This document shows positions 45,656-55,217 of a stretch of 64,000 bases of DNA, in pieces. The notes under the pieces were generated by a model that was not told the origin of the DNA, did no database searches, and saw only the letters and a list, made by a program, of their open reading frames with translations. The stretch comes from Methanosalsum natronophilum (GTDB lineage: Archaea > Halobacteriota > Methanosarcinia > Methanosarcinales > Methanosarcinaceae), in assembly GCF_024808815.1 (NCBI RefSeq), contig NZ_JANUCS010000002.1, positions 62,001 to 126,000 on the forward strand, in the 5' to 3' direction. Position 1 is the stretch's first letter, and the number at the start of each line of letters is the position of its first letter. The position numbers and the translations under genes were made by a program.

Positions 45656-47142
45656 AGATATGGCTCCATGACCCTCTTCCAAGCCGACTTAAGATTTTCT
45701 TCATTATCGCCTTCATTCATTAGAATATCCAATACATCTTGTGCAACGTCCTTATAATGAATAACATGACATCCTTGACAACTCCAAATCTTACCACCAC
45801 TGGATCGATCTACCATCTTTCCACCAGTCCTCTCATCCTCACATGGATAAAACGGACAAAAACAAAATATACAATCTTGATCCTCGAAGTGACAAGGATA
45901 ATACTCACACGTGGTCCTACCAAGAGATGCACCTTCAGCAACCTTTTCCATAGTATCCCTGAGTTCAGCCCTTGCTTGTTCCTTTCCCCATCCCGTCAAT
46001 ACATCACCTATAGATTCAGCTAACTTCTCATTCTCTTCACGTGTTCTGACAGCAAAACGAGCATAAGAAGTGCCAAGCTCTTTAAAAGAAGCACAATCTC
46101 TGATCAAAATACCTTTTACAGCAAGTCTTTTAAACAGTTCAGTAGAATCCATTAGAAAATTATCGAGATTAACACAAATATAATTAACATCACTAGGAAT
46201 AGGCTCAAAACCCCTTATATTAGAGAACCTTTCAAATAAATATTCGCGTTCCTGAGCAATAAGCTCCCTTGACTCCACAAGGTACTCGTTATTGTATCCA
46301 CCCGGCATACTTAAGAGCTCAGTCGCAATAGTGTCCGGTATGGACCCCAAATTCCATGATAATCTTGCATCGTTCAGGAATGCAGCCATTTTGTGAGTGG
46401 TCACACCAAACCCCATCCTGATACCCGGTATTGCAAACGATTTGGTAAGTGATCTTAATACAAAGACATGATCGTTATTTAAAGCAATATCTACAATACT
46501 TTGAGTTGGATCAGATAATTCACTAAAAGCCTCATCTACAAACAAAAGAACATTATTTTCCATACATTTCTCTGCAAGAACTTCTAGTTCTTCATGAGGT
46601 CTTAATATACCAGTAGGATTGTTTGGATTACACAAAAACAATATTTTTATATCTTTGAGCTGCTCATCCGTGAGTTCATTCACATCTTCTTGTTTTATAT
46701 TTACAATATCAGCTCCAAATATATTGCATTGGACCTCATATTCACTAAAAGTGGGTTCGGGAATCAATACTTTATCTCCAGGACCAACAACAGATTCGAC
46801 CACTAACCTGATTATTTCGGATGAGCCATTACCAGGAACTATATTCTCAGGAGTTGTTAAATAATCCACCAAAAAGTCTGAAGCAGCTTTCCTAAACTCA
46901 TAATATCTATTATCAGGGTACTGATGAATCTTTTTCAACGCTTTTGCTAACAGATGATCAATATTATATTTAGTACTGAAATAGTCAAATGGGGTACCCA
47001 TTGGATTTAAACTCGCACTAAAATCAAGTATTTCAGATTCATCAAATCCATGTTTCTGTGCATATTTCTTGATCAAACCACCATGAACTGCAGGTGAAAG
47101 TCTTTGAATAGATTCTTTTAATGGTAAATTATGTTCCAACAC
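45649..47142 (-). CDS. cobD: CobD threonine-phosphate decarboxylase with Cys-rich C-terminal domain
   Basis: PLP enzyme forming (R)-1-amino-2-propanol phosphate. The first ~370 residues are aminotransferase-fold: GNGSSEIIRLVVESV, LCNPNNPTG, FVDEAFSELSD, PLP lysine in SLTKSFAIPGIRMGFG. The last ~110 residues are a cysteine-rich domain (CEYYPC, DCIFCFCPFYPC, WSCQGCHVIHY), suited to metal or Fe-S binding. A homologue with this extension in Methanosarcina mazei was reported to be a bifunctional threonine kinase/decarboxylase, so this protein may replace PduX. The start is GTG 47142, with an AGG-containing leader; it is the first gene of the core cob operon. Confidence 0.92.
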   Translation of the reverse strand: MLEHNLPLKESIQRLSPAVHGGLIKKYAQKHGFDESEILDFSASLNPMGTPFDYFSTKYNIDHLLAKALKKIHQYPDNRYYEFRKAASDFLVDYLTTPENIVPGNGSSEIIRLVVESVVGPGDKVLIPEPTFSEYEVQCNIFGADIVNIKQEDVNELTDEQLKDIKILFLCNPNNPTGILRPHEELEVLAEKCMENNVLLFVDEAFSELSDPTQSIVDIALNNDHVFVLRSLTKSFAIPGIRMGFGVTTHKMAAFLNDARLSWNLGSIPDTIATELLSMPGGYNNEYLVESRELIAQEREYLFERFSNIRGFEPIPSDVNYICVNLDNFLMDSTELFKRLAVKGILIRDCASFKELGTSYARFAVRTREENEKLAESIGDVLTGWGKEQARAELRDTMEKVAEGASLGRTTCEYYPCHFEDQDCIFCFCPFYPCEDERTGGKMVDRSSGGKIWSCQGCHVIHYKDVAQDVLDILMNEGDNEENLKSAWKRVMEPYLC

Positions 47143-47268
47143 ACGTATCGCCTACTTCTTATTAGGAATATTAAGATATTAGATGGATCTTATTAATTAA
47201 TGAATGATTTTTGAATATAACATTGAGTAGTAAATTGAAATATAAATTAAACGATTTAAATATACAAC

Positions 47269-47883
47269 TTAACCTCTACGTGTAGCCATTATTCTCTCAC
47301 ACACATCTAGATCATACACTGTATTTAAGTTGTACGCAAGTTCTTTCCGATCTATTATCAAATTACAGTCCTCCTGTTCTCGATCTATATCTTTACCATC
47401 CATCACATTAATACCTGCAGGTGAGATAAATCGACCATTTCTGTTAAACACAGTTTCAGGTTTTGATTCTACGTCTTTGAATATGGATAAGGGAACATGT
47501 ACTGACATAGAAGGTTTTTCGCATTTATTGTACTCTTCTATCACAAACTCGATAATATCCGGAGTTATCATTGCCAGATCATACATCACAATAAGTACAG
47601 GATCTAGTATATTAGATTGTTTTACTGCATGTACCATATCAGTAACATAATTGGTACCAGGAGTAACTATCACTTTAATCCGTTCACCGTATATTTCCTC
47701 GATTCTTTCTTTGGTCTTCAAAGACAAAGGAGATAATGCTATCACAATATCATCTACATGCTCAGCTAGTTCAAGAGCATCTATGACATGACAGATCAGT
47801 GGTTTATCTAACAACAATAATGTCGGTTTTTCCTCAATACCTATATCACCGCCTCTACCACCAACCATTACAATAGCATCCAT
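47269..47883 (-). CDS. diverged CobY paralogue
   Basis: A 204-residue homologue of CobY, co-linear over the whole length (MDAIVMVGG, HVIDALELAEHVDDIVIA, NYVTDMVHAVK, EFVIEEYNKCEKPSMSVHVPLSIFKDVESKPETVFNRNG). The nucleotidyltransferase signature is altered: GGLGTRLGMGEKP becomes GGRGGDIGIEEKP, with Thr12 and Arg13 replaced by Gly and Asp, and MADLP becomes MYDLA while D102 and K19 remain. It is intact and has its own upstream region, 126 nt before cobD. It may have lost GTP transfer, changed its nucleotide or substrate, or act as a partner of CobY. Confidence 0.85.
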   Translation of the reverse strand: MDAIVMVGGRGGDIGIEEKPTLLLLDKPLICHVIDALELAEHVDDIVIALSPLSLKTKERIEEIYGERIKVIVTPGTNYVTDMVHAVKQSNILDPVLIVMYDLAMITPDIIEFVIEEYNKCEKPSMSVHVPLSIFKDVESKPETVFNRNGRFISPAGINVMDGKDIDREQEDCNLIIDRKELAYNLNTVYDLDVCERIMATRRG

Positions 47884-48222
47884 TCGAAATATGCACCTCT
47901 TTTATCTGATATTATGTTCCCTCAAATTTTGATATTGCATTCAAAGACATTCATTATATAACTCATATTCCCTTAATCTAGTAATAGAACAAAATAATCT
48001 TTTCATCCTTAACTCCTACTATTTGCCAAACCATAACCCTTAAAGTTTTAAATCGAGTTTATGCAACTGCACTTTAATATACAAACAATTCAAATGACAA
48101 CAGGTATATTAATTAATTTTGGATTTATCCCATAAAACAAATATACTTTACTAAAACATTTTGTTCCTAAAATACATTTAGGCTAGCTGGAAATATGAAT
48201 TGTGCTTGGACAGGGATTGCAA
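47884..48222. other. intergenic region between cobY paralogue and RHH gene
   Basis: 339 nt of divergent promoter DNA. It holds one copy of a 20-nt sequence at 48027-48046 (CAAACCATAACCCTTAAAGT) that recurs nearly unchanged at 48565-48585 beyond the RHH gene, and a short CCTAAA/TTTAGG hairpin at about 48166-48182. No cobalamin riboswitch was recognised. Confidence 0.45.
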
Positions 48223-48552
48223 ATGAAAAGAATAACTGTGAACATTTCAAATGAAGCTTATAGTACCTTAAATGAATATAAAGCAATTAATGATCTAGAA
48301 ACTGTAGATGACGCCTTAGATCAGATCATATTAACTCACACCGAACATATCTTACCAAAAAAGCGAATATACAAGGACATCTACTACGAAATTGTAAAAG
48401 AAGATAATATATGGACAGTTAAGTACTACAAATTAAATTCTTCCGAGAACTTAGAACAATTACCTACAGTACACAGACACATTAATAGACCACCCGAAGA
48501 AGAAATAAAGGAAGACATTGACAGGTCATTCTATTCTAAAGAAAGTAGCTGA
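48223..48552 (+). CDS. ribbon-helix-helix-like small protein
   Basis: A 109-residue protein with a likely N-terminal ribbon-helix-helix fold: KRITVNISNEAYSTLNEYK (strand and first helix), then TVDDALDQIILTHTEHI (second helix). The C-terminal part (YYEIVKEDNIWTVKYYKL, PPEEEIKEDIDRSFY) is not recognised. Such folds bind DNA as regulators or antitoxins, but no toxin gene lies beside it. ATG 48223 is chosen over GTG 48202 because it gives the usual RHH start. Near-identical 20-nt repeats flank the gene. Confidence 0.72.
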   Translation: MKRITVNISNEAYSTLNEYKAINDLETVDDALDQIILTHTEHILPKKRIYKDIYYEIVKEDNIWTVKYYKLNSSENLEQLPTVHRHINRPPEEEIKEDIDRSFYSKESS

Positions 48553-48666
48553 GTAATTAAGGATCAAACCATAACACTTTAAAGTAAAAATCAGAATAAT
48601 CAGAGCATTACCATATAACAATGAAATAATACTTGTTAACAACAAATCAATCAGGATACGATCGAG

Positions 48667-49899
48667 ATGAGCATAACAAAACCCAGAGGTACCCGTGATT
48701 TTCTGCCTGAAGATATGGAGCAAAGGCGGTATATCGAAAGCATAATGAGAGACATAGTGAAAAAATGGGGCTATCGCGAAATAATGACACCAACATTTGA
48801 ACATCTTGATCTCTTCACATTAAAGTCCGGTGAAACTATCGTTGATGAGCTCTATAATTTTACAGATAAAGGGAATAGAGAAATGGCATTACGCCCAGAA
48901 CTCACTGCCCCTGTTATGAGAATGTACACAAACGAACTTCAAGCTACCTCCAAACCCCTAAAACTATATTATTTCGAAAACTGTTTTCGATACGAAAGAC
49001 CTCAAAAAGGAAGATACCGTGAATTCTGGCAATTCGGTGTCGAGTTAATAGGTAGCAAAAAAGAAGATGCTGATGCTGAAGTTATCGCATTAGCAATGTC
49101 TATACTGGATGCAATCAAAGTAAATGGTACACTAAACGTTGGACATCTAGGAGTCATAAGACATATCCTTAAAGAACTTGATACTGAACACCAGTCAAAC
49201 ATTATGAGATACGTTGATAAAAAAGATGATACTGGCTTAGATGATTATTTAGAGAATATTAATGCAACTGCCTCTTTAAGGCGTAACCTGTTCGAACTTA
49301 TAAGTATTCAAGGAGATGATGCGCTAGAAAAAGCAAAAGAAGTAGTAGGAGACATTGAAGAACTCCAATATTTCAAGAACGTACTCAATATCCTGGATAT
49401 TTACGAAATTCCTTACAATATCGATTTTGGTATTGCAAGAGGACTCGATTATTATACTGGTATAGTCTTTGAAATTTATGCAGATAATCTTGGTGCTCAG
49501 AACCAGGTGTGTGGCGGTGGATCATATCAACTGATAAAACTATTCGGTGGAGGTGATGTCCCATCAACTGGGTTCGGGATCGGATTTGATAGATTAATGC
49601 AAATATGCGATCTGGTATGCCCTAAACCAAAGAATCTAATGATCATCTCTACGGATAATACGCGATCAGAAGCTATCAAAATAGGACAAAGATTACGTGA
49701 AATAGTACCCACACAAGTAGATCTAATGCATCGTAACTTCAAGGCACAGTTATCCCATGCTAATAATATAGGTGCAGACCATGTCCTGATAGTAGGTGAG
49801 AAGGAACTAGAACTGGGTAAATTCACATTGAAGGATATGAATACAGGTTACCAGGAGACTATCCACATAGATGATATTATAGATAGACTAACCTCATGA
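48667..49899 (+). CDS. hisS: histidyl-tRNA synthetase
   Basis: Class II synthetase for tRNA-His, 410 residues. Motif 1 region [13 protein letters not shown] and [13 protein letters not shown], motif 2 [22 protein letters not shown], the His-specific [14 protein letters not shown], and motif 3 [14 protein letters not shown] are all present, followed by an anticodon-binding domain ([18 protein letters not shown]). It recognises G-1:C73 of tRNA-His; the tRNA-His gene at 23.5 kb does not encode G-1. Confidence 0.96.
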   Translation: MSITKPRGTRDFLPEDMEQRRYIESIMRDIVKKWGYREIMTPTFEHLDLFTLKSGETIVDELYNFTDKGNREMALRPELTAPVMRMYTNELQATSKPLKLYYFENCFRYERPQKGRYREFWQFGVELIGSKKEDADAEVIALAMSILDAIKVNGTLNVGHLGVIRHILKELDTEHQSNIMRYVDKKDDTGLDDYLENINATASLRRNLFELISIQGDDALEKAKEVVGDIEELQYFKNVLNILDIYEIPYNIDFGIARGLDYYTGIVFEIYADNLGAQNQVCGGGSYQLIKLFGGGDVPSTGFGIGFDRLMQICDLVCPKPKNLMIISTDNTRSEAIKIGQRLREIVPTQVDLMHRNFKAQLSHANNIGADHVLIVGEKELELGKFTLKDMNTGYQETIHIDDIIDRLTS

Positions 49900-49998
49900 A
49901 TGAGAATATTAGTTATATACACCTCAGGTACCATCAAAAAATATATAACTAATAATTACTTTACTTCAACCACTTCGCCAAAGTAAAAGAAAATCTAT

Positions 49999-50061
49999 TT
50001 CAGGTTGCTCTCCCCTCGTTCATATCAACCTGGACTCGAGCTCAATCTTGACTATTGAGTC
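49999..50061. other. pair of hairpins between hisS and rps15
   Basis: CAGGTTG (50001-50007) pairs perfectly with CAACCTG (50026-50032) and extends by two further pairs. Directly after it, CTCAAT (50041-50046) pairs with ATTGAG (50054-50059), or alternatively GACTC (50033-50037) with GAGTC (50057-50061). The segment is GC-richer than its surroundings and 90-150 nt before rps15. It could be a small RNA, an S15 leader control element, or a hisS transcript end. No T run follows. Confidence 0.4.
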
Positions 50062-50150
50062 ACAAAAAAATAAAAATTAAATAATGACAATAAACCATAC
50101 TTAAGAACAAAAATATCATCAATATCACATATCAGGAGGATATAAACTAA

Positions 50151-50609
50151 ATGGCAAAAATGCATACTCGTAAAAAGGGGAAGTCAATGGCAACCCGTCC
50201 ATATAGGACCGAAGCACCGTCATGGTCACAAATGGAAGAAGATGAATTGACAACTATTATCGTAAACCTGTGGAACGAAGGTAATTCCACAAGTGAAATA
50301 GGTATGATTCTAAGAGATAGGTACGGTATACCAGATTCCACACTAATTACTAGCAAGAAAATTACAACTGTACTTAAAGAAAATGATGTTGATTTACCAT
50401 TACCTGAAGATCTTGAGAACCTAATCATCAAGGCTATCAGAATGAGGAAACATCTTGCCCTGAACAATCATGATGTACATAATAAAAGAGCACTTCAGAA
50501 TACAGAGTCGAAGATAAGAAGACTTGTGAAATATTATAAGGCATCAAAGGTCTTACCGGAAGATTGGAAATACAAACCAGCTACTGCAGAAATGCTTATC
50601 ACAAGGTAA
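50151..50609 (+). CDS. rps15: 30S ribosomal protein S15 (S13e type)
   Basis: A 152-residue archaeal S15 with the typical start [12 protein letters not shown], an N-terminal extension ([29 protein letters not shown]), and the S15 core [27 protein letters not shown] with the basic RNA-binding helix. ATG 50151 has GGAGG 11 nt upstream, a slightly long spacing; the next ATG (50160) is also in frame but would remove conserved residues. A strong terminator hairpin follows. Confidence 0.97.
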   Translation: MAKMHTRKKGKSMATRPYRTEAPSWSQMEEDELTTIIVNLWNEGNSTSEIGMILRDRYGIPDSTLITSKKITTVLKENDVDLPLPEDLENLIIKAIRMRKHLALNNHDVHNKRALQNTESKIRRLVKYYKASKVLPEDWKYKPATAEMLITR

Positions 50610-50640
50610 GCAACTGATAAAGCTCTTTTTTACAACAAAA

Positions 50641-50690
50641 AATACCGGGATTAACAGTACCGGTATTGCTTTTTTTCTTTGTTCTTTTTC
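50641..50690 (+). terminator. hairpin and long T-run after rps15
   Basis: AATACCGG (50641-50648) and CCGGTATT (50660-50667) form a perfect 8-bp stem, extended by flanking A and T runs, and followed by GC, seven T, and further T-rich sequence. It looks like a bacterial-style intrinsic terminator and isolates rps15 from the RecJ-like gene. Confidence 0.75.
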
Positions 50691-50864
50691 TTCCATTTAA
50701 GAATTAAATAAAGCTGCTTCAACAAAATATATATCGCTTTATTGCATTTAATACAAAAATAAAATAATGATTCTTTTAATAACCATCTCACCCACAAGAG
50801 AACATATATATTTATTAAAAACCAGCCTCTACTTACATAACCGCAATTTAACAGAGTGGTATAA

Positions 50865-52190
50865 TTGACCTCAGATGACGAACAGATCGAAAAAATAGTA
50901 GAACTTGCCAGAGAAGGTGCAAGTCTAATCAAGAACCAAGATTTTATTCGCTTGATCTCGCATAATGATTCCGACGGGATAACATCGGCAGCCATTTTAA
51001 TACAAGCATTAAATAGGATCGAGATTCCTTTCCATGCGAGTATCGTAAGTAGATTAAACGAATCCGTTGTAAACGATGTAAATAACAGCATAAAAGAAAA
51101 CGATCTCGTGATATTCTGTGATATGGGGTCAGGTCAGCCTGAGCTTATCAAGCAAATCAATACAGATGTTTTGGTCATTGATCATCACCAACCTGTAGGA
51201 AACTCACCTTCAAAGGTCATGGTCAATCCACATATGGCAGGAATTGAAGGGTCATATTACCTTTCAGCTTCTGGTACTACTTATCTTGTATGCAAAGAGT
51301 TAAGTTCAGATAATATTGACCTTGCAGGCCTAGCGATAACAGGTGCAATCGGAGATAAACAATTATTTGAATCCGCTAATGCTACCATATTAAAAGAAGC
51401 TATAGAAAACAATGTCATATCTATCCAAAAGGGGTTAAAGGTCGGTAGTGGGGAGATAGGTGACGTACTTGAGAACACACTTGAACCTTTCCTTGATATT
51501 ACAGGTGACAGGGAGAAAATAAACAAATTCCTCGATTTTCTCAATCTTAGTGGAGATATAAGTGAACTTAGTTATGAGGATATGAAAAAACTTACCTCCT
51601 CAATTGCATTGAAATTAGCTAAACGTGCAAGTCCAGAAGCTGTAGATGCTGTTATTGGTGAAATATATTATTTAAATAATGAAGTGGTCCCTAACGTCTA
51701 CGACCTAGTATCGATCCTTGATACATGTGGCAAACAAGATAAAAGCAGTTTAGCTATCGCATTATGCCTAAGAGACAAAAGTGTTGTTCAGGAAGCCAGT
51801 GCAGTCACTAAAGAAAGCCAGAAACGAATCATACAAGAGATCAAAGAATGTGAATCTCTAGTCAAGGATATGGAGAATATAAAATACCTTCAAGCTGAAA
51901 ACCTTGATTCCATTGGTTCTATTTCAGGTATAATGGTACGCTATTTGTATCCAAATAAGCCTTTTATTGGAATGAATGAAACTGAGGGTATAGTTAAAGT
52001 CTCAGGTCGAGCTACACGTTCACTTATAGGTAAAGGTGTGGATCTTGCTACTGCATTTCGTGATGCTGCAACCAATGTTGGCGGGAATGGAGGAGGACAT
52101 AGCATTGCCTCGGGTGCAACCATACCTCCAGGTAAGCAAGAAGAGTTTGTTACAAAGGTTAATGAGATAGTAGGTATACAGACCAAATGA
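50865..52190 (+). CDS. archaeal RecJ-like DHH exonuclease
   Basis: DHH-family single-strand nuclease of the archaeal RecJ/GAN group, associated with the replisome. The 441 residues show metal-binding HNDSDGITSA near 34-43, CDMGSG, the DHH motif VIDHHQP near 106-112, NPHMAGIEG, TGAIGDKQ, and the DHHA1 motif GGNGGGHSIASGATIP near 405-420. The start is TTG 50865, with GTGG upstream. It is followed 21 nt later by pcc1; the run S15, RecJ, Pcc1, S3Ae is a recurring archaeal neighbourhood. Confidence 0.92.
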   Translation: MTSDDEQIEKIVELAREGASLIKNQDFIRLISHNDSDGITSAAILIQALNRIEIPFHASIVSRLNESVVNDVNNSIKENDLVIFCDMGSGQPELIKQINTDVLVIDHHQPVGNSPSKVMVNPHMAGIEGSYYLSASGTTYLVCKELSSDNIDLAGLAITGAIGDKQLFESANATILKEAIENNVISIQKGLKVGSGEIGDVLENTLEPFLDITGDREKINKFLDFLNLSGDISELSYEDMKKLTSSIALKLAKRASPEAVDAVIGEIYYLNNEVVPNVYDLVSILDTCGKQDKSSLAIALCLRDKSVVQEASAVTKESQKRIIQEIKECESLVKDMENIKYLQAENLDSIGSISGIMVRYLYPNKPFIGMNETEGIVKVSGRATRSLIGKGVDLATAFRDAATNVGGNGGGHSIASGATIPPGKQEEFVTKVNEIVGIQTK

Positions 52191-52211
52191 TCACTTTTAG
52201 CTCTGATCCCC

Positions 52212-52448
52212 ATGAAAATACAATTTACATTAACTTTTAAAGATATAAATGAACCAGAATTCACAGAAATGATAGTTAGAGCTTTGGAACCAGATAATTT
52301 AGATAATATGTCTACTACCATCACCAAAGATAATATTTCAATGGAAATAAAGACTGAAAAAATAGGTTCACTTATCGCAACTGTTGATGATTATTTAATT
52401 AATGCTAAAATAGCAGAAGATATTGTCAAAAAAACAAAACAGAAATAA
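52212..52448 (+). CDS. pcc1: KEOPS complex subunit Pcc1
   Basis: A 78-residue subunit of the KEOPS complex that makes t6A37 in tRNA; Pcc1 dimers bridge the catalytic Kae1. The sequence has the small alpha-beta fold: FTLTFKDINEPEFTEMIVRALEPDN, SMEIKTEKIGSLIATVDDYLINAKIAEDI. It is cotranscribed with the RecJ-like gene and ends 6 nt from the convergent cation efflux gene. Confidence 0.88.
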   Translation: MKIQFTLTFKDINEPEFTEMIVRALEPDNLDNMSTTITKDNISMEIKTEKIGSLIATVDDYLINAKIAEDIVKKTKQK

Positions 52449-52454
52449 AACCCG

Positions 52455-53342
52455 TTATTTTTCCTTTTTAGTACCCTTGGTAGAGAGCTCGGGTTCTACA
52501 TGTACAACAACATCAGTAACTTCCTGAAAACTCGTTTCTAACATATTTTCTACCTCATTTGCTATTTCATGTGCTTCATCTGTCCTGAGTGCAGGTGATA
52601 CCGTAACATGGAGGTCCACATGTACATCATTCGAAAATCCTCTAGTCCTAACATTATGACAGTCCTCTACACCATCCACCAACTCGGCCAAGCATTTTAT
52701 TGACCTATTATCAAGTTTAGATGCGTCACAGAGACTCTCAGAATTTTGCCTGATTATATTATATGCTGCATTAATTATTAAAATAGCAATGATAATAGCT
52801 ATAATTGGGTCTATTAAAGGATAGCCTGCATAGATCACACCCAAACCAAGGATAACTGCCACTGAAGAATATACATCACTTCTTGTATGTACCGAATCTG
52901 CTAATAAGAACTCGCTATTAAGTTCTTTTCCTTTCTTAAGCTCATATACAGATATAATAATACTTATTGTCATTGCAATTAACATTACCAGAAAACTTAT
53001 ACTTGTAATCGTAGGTATAGCACCGGTAACAAATCGTTCATATGCACCATGTATAATTGTTAAACTAATGAACACCAACATCATAGCTACAACAATGGAT
53101 GCAAGGTTCTCATACTTCTTATGACCATACGGATGGTCCTTATCAGGCGGCTTTGATGCTATCTGTATCCCGATAATTCCTACTATGTTCGCAATACCGT
53201 CGGATAGAGAATGATAACCATCGGCTTGGATACTCAAAGTATCTGTATAATAGCCATAAAATATCTTACTCATAGCAACCAAGAAGTTTATGAACAGGAT
53301 AGCTATCAGAATATTGCGCACTTTTCCGAAATAAGTTGTCAA
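52455..53342 (-). CDS. cation diffusion facilitator transporter
   Basis: CDF-family metal/proton antiporter with 295 residues. Six membrane segments are apparent, with metal sites ADGYHSLSDGIAN in TM2 (H..D) and DSVHTRSDVYSS in TM5 (H..D), the HPYGHKKYENL loop, and a C-terminal cytoplasmic domain with VHVDLHVTVSPALRTDEAHEIANEVE. The substrate is most often Zn, Fe, Mn or Co and cannot be told here. The start is TTG 53342 with GGAG 8 nt upstream. It converges with pcc1. Confidence 0.92.
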   Translation of the reverse strand: MTTYFGKVRNILIAILFINFLVAMSKIFYGYYTDTLSIQADGYHSLSDGIANIVGIIGIQIASKPPDKDHPYGHKKYENLASIVVAMMLVFISLTIIHGAYERFVTGAIPTITSISFLVMLIAMTISIIISVYELKKGKELNSEFLLADSVHTRSDVYSSVAVILGLGVIYAGYPLIDPIIAIIIAILIINAAYNIIRQNSESLCDASKLDNRSIKCLAELVDGVEDCHNVRTRGFSNDVHVDLHVTVSPALRTDEAHEIANEVENMLETSFQEVTDVVVHVEPELSTKGTKKEK

Positions 53343-53574
53343 GCAATTACTCCAAGTTAATTATCATATCTAAGTTAGTACCATTAATATTAGGATAAGC
53401 AGTTATATATTCTACTGTTTAAACTACTCTACCCTTATATCAAGTTGCATAACAAATTATTAAAATAATAGAACAATAGTACTCAATCATCAAAGTAAAT
53501 ACTGAGTATCAATTTTCTATATTCTACAAGACCTAGACCTACATTGAATTAAACCTGTAACTCGAGGAAAATAT

Positions 53575-55080
53575 ATGGACTTGGAATTTAAACTTAACGC
53601 ATCATTAAAAACTAGTGCAGATGCATCCAATGCGAAAGATGTCATATCACAGATACTTAAAAGTTCATCTGATATCCTATCAAAAGGTGCCCCTGAAGGA
53701 CAGGGTGCAAAGATAGATAGCTGGAGTATAGATGATAATAAGATCAATTTAGAACTTTCATCCGGAAGATATGTACGTGTACATGACGCTATTTTCAGAT
53801 TAAAGAAAAAGATCACTCCCGAACTTGGAAAACAGTTTCGTATAGGTGTTAGGGGTATCGAAATAAATTCATTTAATATTAATGTGCCTTCTACTACCGA
53901 TCTGAGCCACTTAAAGATTCCTTTCGTTTCAAGTATAGTTCATGAAAATGATGTACTCTACCTCGATCTGAATGTAACCGAATCCGAACTCCAGAACAGA
54001 ATACCTGATAGGATCCTAAACCTGATCGAAGATAAGATCAATGCACTCACCTACGGTGGTAAAGCAGAACATTGGGACCTATTATGGCAAAGTGATAAAA
54101 AAGAACATCAGTTCAATAAAGATCCTACCCAGGAACTTGTAAAACAAGGTTGGATCAAAAGAGGTGCAAGTCGAGGCCAATGGATCCATGGGCCAGAGTC
54201 CACTAAATTTTTCAGAACACTTGAAAAAATAGTCATTGAAGAACTATTGGAACCACTTGGATACAAGGAAATGATATTCCCAAAACTCGTACCTTGGGAA
54301 GTATGGAAACGGTCTGGACATGCTAAAGGTGTCTATCCCGAAATATATTATGTATGTCCACCAAAAACAAGGGACCCTGAATATTGGGAAGAAGTAAGTG
54401 ATTATTATAAGGTCACCCATGAAGTACCAGTAGATAAGATCAAAGATAAGATTGGTGACCCTATAGGAGGTCTCTGTTACGCACAATGTCCACCCTTCTG
54501 GGTTTTCCTTCAAGGAGAAACCATCGCGAACGATCAATTCCCTATAAAGGTGTTTGATAAATCAGGTACATCTCACCGTTATGAAAGTGGGGGCATACAT
54601 GGAATGGAGCGTGTAGATGAATTCCACCGTATAGAGATATTATGGACAGGAACACCTGAACAAGTAGTATCTGATTCAAAAGAACTCCAAGAAAGATTTA
54701 AACATATTTTCAACAATATACTTGATCTCGAGTGGAGAATGGCATGGGTCACACCATGGTTCATGGCACAAGAAGGGCTTGCAGGTACTTCTCAGCAAAC
54801 AGATGTAGGTACTATTGATTACGAAGCACCTTTACCTTACCGAGGTGAAGATGGTGAATGGTTAGAGTTTCAAAACGTTAGTGTGAATGGTAATAAGTAT
54901 CCATCAGGGTTTAATGTAAAATCTCAGTCAGGAGAAGAACTTTGGTCAGGTTGTTCTGGGGTTGGACTCGAGAGATGGGCATCTGCATTCCTTGCACAAA
55001 AGGGACTTGATCCCGAGAATTGGCCAGATGAGTTCAGGAAAAGAATGGGAGAGTTACCTAAAGGCTTCAGCTTTTTATAA
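53575..55080 (+). CDS. serS: seryl-tRNA synthetase, methanogen (type 2) form
   Basis: The rare archaeal SerRS found only in methanogens. The 501 residues have a distinctive N-terminal tRNA-binding domain ([14 protein letters not shown] ... [13 protein letters not shown]) and a class II core in which serine binds through zinc. The zinc ligands are C305 (CYAQCPP), E354 ([10 protein letters not shown]) and C460 ([12 protein letters not shown]), each one residue earlier than the C306, E355, C461 of the Methanosarcina barkeri enzyme. Motif 3 is GVGLERW. The start ATG follows GAGGAAA. The bacterial-type SerRS, which also occurs in some Methanosarcina, is not in this window. Confidence 0.96.
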   Translation: MDLEFKLNASLKTSADASNAKDVISQILKSSSDILSKGAPEGQGAKIDSWSIDDNKINLELSSGRYVRVHDAIFRLKKKITPELGKQFRIGVRGIEINSFNINVPSTTDLSHLKIPFVSSIVHENDVLYLDLNVTESELQNRIPDRILNLIEDKINALTYGGKAEHWDLLWQSDKKEHQFNKDPTQELVKQGWIKRGASRGQWIHGPESTKFFRTLEKIVIEELLEPLGYKEMIFPKLVPWEVWKRSGHAKGVYPEIYYVCPPKTRDPEYWEEVSDYYKVTHEVPVDKIKDKIGDPIGGLCYAQCPPFWVFLQGETIANDQFPIKVFDKSGTSHRYESGGIHGMERVDEFHRIEILWTGTPEQVVSDSKELQERFKHIFNNILDLEWRMAWVTPWFMAQEGLAGTSQQTDVGTIDYEAPLPYRGEDGEWLEFQNVSVNGNKYPSGFNVKSQSGEELWSGCSGVGLERWASAFLAQKGLDPENWPDEFRKRMGELPKGFSFL

Positions 55081-55125
55081 CATTAGTGCATATAGTCCCT
55101 GCCACATTAACAAATGAGCGAATTA

Positions 55126-55136
55126 TTTATATATAG
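55126..55136 (+). promoter_or_regulatory. TATA box for rps3ae
   Basis: TTTATATATAG lies about 90 nt before the rps3ae start codon, between serS and rps3ae, which suggests that rps3ae has its own promoter. Confidence 0.45.
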
Positions 55137-55217
55137 ATATGTAGACTATAGGCGAGAAATAGAGATACAAATCATTAACAAATAATATCCTTTTATTATT
55201 ATCATTGGAGGAATATC

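Noticed and set aside
47143-47268. Cobalamin riboswitch before the cob operon
   Set aside because: The gap is only 126 nt, AT-rich, and lacks a B12-box-like sequence.
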